Source: Megaleporinus macrocephalus (Eukaryota > Chordata > Actinopteri > Characiformes > Anostomidae). From it: a stretch of DNA of 64,000 nucleotides. The translations under genes were made by a program, and so were the position numbers. The notes beneath the pieces are model-generated. The model did not search any database. It saw only the letters and a list, made by a program, of their open reading frames with translations, and had not been told where the DNA came from. Location of the stretch: assembly GCA_021613375.1 (NCBI GenBank), contig CM038704.1, positions 3,251,637 to 3,315,636 on the forward strand, given 5' to 3'. This document shows, piece by piece, positions 58,906 through 64,000 of this stretch. Each line of letters begins with the position of its first letter. The first letter of the stretch is position 1.

Positions 58906-59575
58906 TGCCGTACTGATGTAAACGGTAATGACTCTGAATAAATGTACTCTATGATCAGCAGCAATACACCATTCAGTTACTCCCATTTGCACACATTAAC
59001 ATGTCACTCCTCACTCATGGCTGACATGTGCTCCTTTGAGTCTTTGTTTCCATGGTTACAACATAAACAAGTGCTACCTTTAAATAGTTCTCTGCAGAAG
59101 TCATACACTGTTGCGGTAATGGCGATATTGTTGGGGATGATAATATATTGCTCAAAAATATGCATAGGTACAAATATGAAAGTAAACAGTACATTTAGTT
59201 TCTTTTGAAGTTTTTAACTCATATTGTGATCTTTTTCATAAATAAATCACTTTTTAGTATTTTATTGGGGACCAGAAGTTTTAAAGTCTGGGTTGGGGCC
59301 AGTAGCAAGTAGCAAAATATAATCATTATTATTTTAGTGTGTAATTTTTTGGTAATGAAAGGAATGATAGAGAGATTTTTAATACCTAAAATGTTTGTTT
59401 TGTAATAAAATAATTTTAATAACAAATTTATAACCTAGGGACGTAAAAGTTCCCCTAATTGGAGAATCACCCACATACAGCTGGCAAATAAGAAACCAAC
59501 TTTCTGAACATAATTTTTTTTATAAATAACTCGGCTCTGTGTTTGTTTAGCCATTCAGCATAGCACACTAACAGC
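58906..59575 (-). other. contactin intron, unique AT-rich part
   Basis: No exon seen; short open frames without domain. No tandem repeat. Confidence 0.5.
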
Positions 59576-60720
59576 TGAGGATATATAATAAAAGAAATGT
59601 ATTGTTCTAGATAGTTCTTGCCATTTAGAACTAGCTAACACTAACTGTTGGGGATATATAATAAAAGTAATGTATTGTTCTAGATAGTTCTTGCCATTTA
59701 CAACTAGCTAACACTAACTGTTGGGGATATATAATAAAGGAAATGTATTGTTCTAGATAGTTCTTGCCATTTAGAACTAGCTAACACTAACTGTTGAGGA
59801 TATATATTAAAAGTAATGTATTGTTCTAGATAGTTCTTGCCATTTAGAACTAGCTAACACTAACTGTTGAGGATATATATTAAAAGTAATGTATTGTTCT
59901 AAATAGTTCTTGCCATTTAGAACTAGCTAACACTAACTGTTGAGGATATATATTAAAAGTAATGTATTGTTCTAGATAGTTCTTGCCATTTAGAACTAGC
60001 TAACACTAACTGTTGAGGATATATATTAAAAGTAATGTATTGTTCTATACAGTTCTTGCCATTTAGCACTAGCTAACACTAACTGTTGAGGATATATATT
60101 AAAAGTAATGTATTGTTCTATATAGTTCTTGCCATTTAGAACCAGCTAACACTAACAATTGAGGATATATATTAAAAGAAATGTATTGTTCTAGATAGTT
60201 TTTGCCATTCAACACTAGCTAACACTAACAGTTGAGGATATATATTAAAGAAATGTATTGTTCTAAATAGTTCTTGCCATTTAGTACTAGCTAACGCTAA
60301 CAACTGAGTTAATATATTTCCAGAGATGTAATGTTCTAGACAGATCTTGGCATTTAGCACTCGCTAACACTAACAGTTGAGGTTATATAATAACAAAGAT
60401 GTAATGTTCTAGATAATCCTTGATATTTAAAACCAGCTAACACTAACAGCTGAGAACATAGAATAACAGAGATGTAATGTTCTAGATATTTCTTGGTGTT
60501 TAGCACTAACTAACACTAACAGCTAAGTTAATGTATTAATGGAGATGTAATGTTCTAGATAGTTTACTAACACTAACAGCTGAGGTAATATATTATGGGA
60601 GATGTAATGTTCTAATTGGAGATGCAATGTGCTAATGTTCTTGGCATTTGGCACTAGCTAACGCTAACAGCTGAGTTAAAATATCACCAGAGATGTCATG
60701 TTCTAGATAGTTCTTATTAC
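59576..60720 (+). repeat. 73-bp minisatellite, array 1
   Basis: About 15 copies of a 73-bp unit with GGGGATATATAATAAAAGTA, ATGTATTGTTCTAGATAGTT, CTTGCCATTT and AGCTAACACTAACTGTT. Copies up to about 60300 are regular; after that the array decays. It is homologous to the array at 61900-63230. Confidence 0.95.
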
Positions 60721-61899
60721 CACTGAGGATAATGTTGACGCTGTTAGTGTGTTAGTGGAGTGTCTGGGAGATGAGCTTGCAGGTATACCAGGTGAGTAAA
60801 ATAAGAGAATGTATTCTGGCGTTAGGACACGCCCCCTGTGAAAGAGGGGGCGGAGTCAGCAGTGGCTCATTATCATTTAAAGGTACAGACACTGTTCTGA
60901 ACAGCACTGTTTATACGGGGGGAGGAGAAGAAAGAGCTGGGCTGCTACAGCCTCCAAAACAAGTTCAGACACTTCATTAAGACCCCAGAGACCCCGCTTA
61001 AGACCCCACTTGTGGGTATAAGGTTTAATGTGTCACCTTTAACTGCGCTGTGCAGGCCAGTGTAATTAACACAGTATTCTTCGGTCAGCAAAGCTTAAAT
61101 TAGACACTAGAAAAGCTGCGCTCACTCTGAGTGAAGGTTTATTCACAATCAGCTGCGTTAGTGCATAACGCTCTGTTACGTTCACACGACTGAGAAACAC
61201 ATTACAGTTCTTAATAATATTCATTACACATTTTGTTAAGCCCTTGTTATGCAAATGATTGAGCATGAATTATCACTGACAAGTTTAATAAGTCACTAAT
61301 GCTTCGAGATGTGTTCCATATCCTAAAGTGCACTTTAATTATCACTAATTAGATGTGAAATATTTTCACGCCGTCCATTCGTAGCACAAAAATTAAGTGT
61401 AATTACAAATTTACTGCATGTTAATGCGTATTTTGGTTGCCAAATAGACTGAATATCAACTAAAACGTTACTATATATTCCATAAAATAGCTTGATGAAT
61501 ATAAGCTTTAGAATATGGATTAGAAATTAGTAATTATTAAACTAGAAGCTGGAATTATTGGTGTTAAGCTGGAAACAGATAGACAGTGATGCCATCATAA
61601 AAGACATTTATATGATATGTATGTTAATTTAGAGAATTATTTTAATAATATTAGCGTAACAGTATCCCAACAAGTGATTTATCACAGCTGAAACTATAAA
61701 CAGCCTCTGATTATGTACTAACGCAGATCATAATCAATAAAGATTAATGCACCGTGAACAATCTATTTAGAAACGGTTAATCTGGGATTGATAACAAGGC
61801 CTTAAAGGGGAACCAGAATTGTTGCATAATTAAAGAGTTAATGATATGCAGACAGGTTTGGTGTGAAATTAACTTTGCAGTGGAGATTATAGGAACCAG
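60721..61899 (-). other. contactin intron between the two 73-bp arrays
   Basis: Unique AT-rich sequence, no exon seen. 60721-60790 (ATGTTGACGCTGTTAGTGTG, AGATGAGCTTGCAGGTATAC, CAGGTGAG) resembles 63228-63305, so the flank of the array was duplicated along with it. Confidence 0.6.
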
Positions 61900-63230
61900 A
61901 TCTGGTGTTTAACACTAGCTAATGCTAACAGCTGAGGCTCTGTATTAACAGAGATGTAATGTTCTAGATAGTTCTTTCAGTTTAGCATTTCTTAACACTA
62001 ACATCTGATGTAATATATTAACAGAGATGTATTTTTCTAGATAGTTCTTTCAGTTTAGCACTTCTTAACACTAACATCTGATGTAATATATTAACAGAGA
62101 TGTATTTTTCTAGATAGTTCTTTCAGTTTAGCACTTCTTAACACTAACATCTGATGTAATATATTAACAGAGATGTATTTTTCTAGATAGTTCTTTCAGT
62201 TAAGCACTTCTTAACACTAACATCTGATGTAATATATTAACAGAGATGTATTTTTCTAGATAGTTCTTTCAGTTAAGCACTTCTTAACACTAACATCTGA
62301 TGTAATATATTAACAGAGATGTATTTTTCTAGATAGTTCTTTCAGTTTAGCACTTCTTAACACTAACATCTGATGTAATATATTAACAGAGATGTATTTT
62401 TCTAGATAGTTCTTTCAGTTTAGCACTTCTTAACACTAACATCTGATGTAATATATTAACAGAGATGTATTTTTCTAGATAGTTCTTTCAGTTAAGCACT
62501 TCTTAACACTAACATCTGATGTAATATATTAACAGAGATGTAATGTTCTAGATAGTTCTTTCAGTTTAGCACTTCTTAACACTAACATCTGATGTAATAT
62601 ATTAACAGAGATGTATTTTTCTAGATAGTTCTTTCAGTTTAGCACTTCTTAACACTAACATCTGATGTAATATATTAACAGAGATGTATTTTTCTAGATA
62701 GTTCTTTCAGTTTAGCACTTCTTAACACTAACATCTGATGTAATATATTAACAGAGATGTATTTTTCTAGATAGTTCTTTCAGTTTAGCACTTCTTAACA
62801 CTAACATCTGATGTAATATATTAACAGAGATGTATTTTTCTAGATAGTTCTTTCAGTTAAGCACTTCTTAACACTAACATCTGATGTAATAAATTAACAG
62901 AGATGTATTTTTCTAGATAGTTCTTTCAGTTAAGCACTTCTTAACACTAACATCTGATGTAATATATTAACAGAGATGTATTTTTCTAGATAGTTCTTTC
63001 AGTTTAGCACTTCCTAACACTAACAGCTGATGTAATATATTATCAGAGATATATTGTTCTAGATAGTTCTTTCAGTTTAGCACTAGCTAACACTAACATC
63101 TGATGTACTATATTAACAGTGAAGTAATGTTCTAGATAGTTCTTTCAGTTTAGCACTTCCTAACACTAACACTGATGTAATATATTAACAGAGATCTAAT
63201 GATCTAGATAGTTCTAGACGATCCACAGTA
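61900..63230 (+). repeat. 73-bp minisatellite, array 2
   Basis: About 18 copies of a 73-bp unit with TAATATATTAACAGAGATGT, ATTTTTCTAGATAGTTCTTT, CAGTTTAGCACTTC and TTAACACTAACATCTGATG; successive ACAGAGATG anchors are 73 bases apart. Central copies are almost identical, with TTTAGCAC/TTAAGCAC and ATGTATTT/ATGTAATG variants; outer copies are diverged, the usual pattern of array homogenisation. Confidence 0.96.
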
Positions 63231-63633
63231 ACGTTGACTCTGTTAAGTTGCTAGTTGAGTGTATGTAAGATGAACTTGATGTGATCAGCAGGTAAACCAG
63301 GTGAGAGTTAAATGAAGGTGGTTCAGTGTTACTGTAATATCAGGTCCTATTTATTTGTGTTGAACTGCCTATTAAAGATTTTAAGGTGTTTATGATGTAA
63401 TTAATAATAATTAATAAACTATTTTTAAACCATCCATAAAGACTTTATAGAGGGAGTCTTTTAAGGTGGTACCTAAATATTGACACAACCATGCTATAAA
63501 CATGTCATAGCTGATGTATGCTGTTACTGTAACAGAACACTGTAACACAACACTGTTACTGTAACACAACACTTTTACTGTAACACAACACTGTGTGTAA
63601 GTGAAGCATAATACGAAGCATAAAGCCACTCAC
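63231..63633 (-). other. contactin intron, donor side
   Basis: Follows the donor GTGAGT at 63628-63633. Contains short tandem copies of CTGTTACTGTAACACAACA (63510-63595). No other exon. Confidence 0.6.
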
Positions 63634-63746
63634 CACATATCCAATGACCTCAGACTCCGTATCCAGAGCTATGACCGGATCCCACTGCAGTGTGAGCTGA
63701 GAGCCAATCAGACTCCACTCCACATTCTGAGGGGGCTGCCCTGGAG
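63634..63746 (-). CDS. contactin, exon encoding first half of the last fibronectin III domain
   Basis: On the minus strand the acceptor CCTTCTTCAG (AG at 63747-63748) precedes CTCCAGGGCAGCCC, and the exon ends GGATATGTG with donor GTGAGT (63628-63633). The 113 bases use one base from the previous exon and end in phase 0, which fits the next exon. The peptide reads (A)PGQPPQNVEWSLIGSQLTL, then QWDPVIALDTESEVIGYVV with the next exon's first residue. PxQPPxNVxW, the core Trp of LQWDPV and the ESEVxGY motif are hallmarks of the fourth FN3 repeat of contactins. Most contactins I recall have Lys where Val precedes the splice junction. Upstream exons are outside the window. Confidence 0.9.
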
Positions 63747-63904
63747 CTGAAGAAGGAATGAATAAATGAATGAAAAGAAGAGAATCCGACAGAAACACAT
63801 CAGCATTCAGATTAGTTTAGCTTTCAGTATTCAGTGCTACACCAGTGACCCGTCAAACCAGGGGTGCCCAAACTTTTGTGCTCCAAAAGCAGCAAATTAT
63901 TAAA

Positions 63905-64000
63905 TAATGTTATTAGATACACACACTGTCCACTGTATCAGCTCCACCGACCATACAGGACCTCCACTCACTGTCCACTGTATCAGCTCCACTGACCATA
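63905..64000 (-). mobile_element. family A terminus at the window edge
   Basis: Two copies of the 45-bp terminal unit in reverse orientation (CACTGTCCACTGTATCAGCT, CCATACAGGACCTCCACTCA) run off the window end, the third case of terminal expansion. It lies in the next contactin intron. Confidence 0.85.

Overview
The window is vertebrate nuclear DNA, most probably from an ostariophysan (characin- or catfish-like) ray-finned fish. The case rests on spliced coding exons with GT-AG borders, several degenerate Tc1-like transposons of types common in fish, tRNA-derived SINEs, LTR and hAT elements, and a very high load of micro- and minisatellites. No bacterial or viral gene organisation is present. 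The clade is inferred from remembered repeat families, not from a search.

Only one host gene can be supported: the 3' end of a contactin (GPI-anchored immunoglobulin/fibronectin III neural adhesion protein) on the minus strand. Three exons join in frame: 63634-63746 and 56784-56949 together encode the last fibronectin III domain, and 54831-54925 encodes a short C-terminal GPI-attachment tail and the stop. The introns are about 6.7 kb and 1.9 kb and hold two related 73-bp tandem arrays, an AT-rich minisatellite, an interstitial telomeric repeat and a GA/GATACA array. The remaining 5' exons lie beyond base 64000. The paralogue (contactin-3-like favoured) is not settled.

The other ~54 kb, downstream of the contactin, looks like a gene desert. 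In order: 39-bp minisatellites and a Tc1-like fossil (0.3-3.8 kb); a 20-bp array (6.0-7.2 kb); two adjacent Tc1-like fossils (7.25-9.1 kb); a full-length long-TIR element, here called family A, with a 45-bp array grown from its terminus (9.85-10.76 kb); a 1.2-kb polypurine tract; another Tc1 fossil; a 354-bp triplication; a 53-bp array; a second 20-bp array joined to a SINE body (17.3-18.2 kb); a 4.2-kb 24/25-bp array with a 1,010-bp internal duplication (19.56-23.77 kb); a solo LTR with target-site duplication nested in family A (25.99-26.73 kb); a triplet-rich tract (27-28.3 kb); G-rich, hairpin and third 20-bp arrays (29-33 kb); a 164-bp satellite (35-36.2 kb); a hAT-like element (38.7-39.8 kb); a deleted Tc1 element (40.4-40.9 kb); a 19/21-bp array (43.2-44.7 kb); an LTR-like segment (46.6-47.3 kb); and a 27-bp array (49.25-50.1 kb).

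The theme that stands out is that several minisatellites look like local expansions of transposon or SINE ends: the 20-bp unit resembles the box-A head of a tRNA-derived SINE, the 45-bp unit is the family A terminus, the 24/25-bp unit resembles a Tc1-like terminus, and the 53.6-54.0 kb array is a SINE tail. Almost all long open frames in the window are low-complexity translations of these arrays and are not genes.
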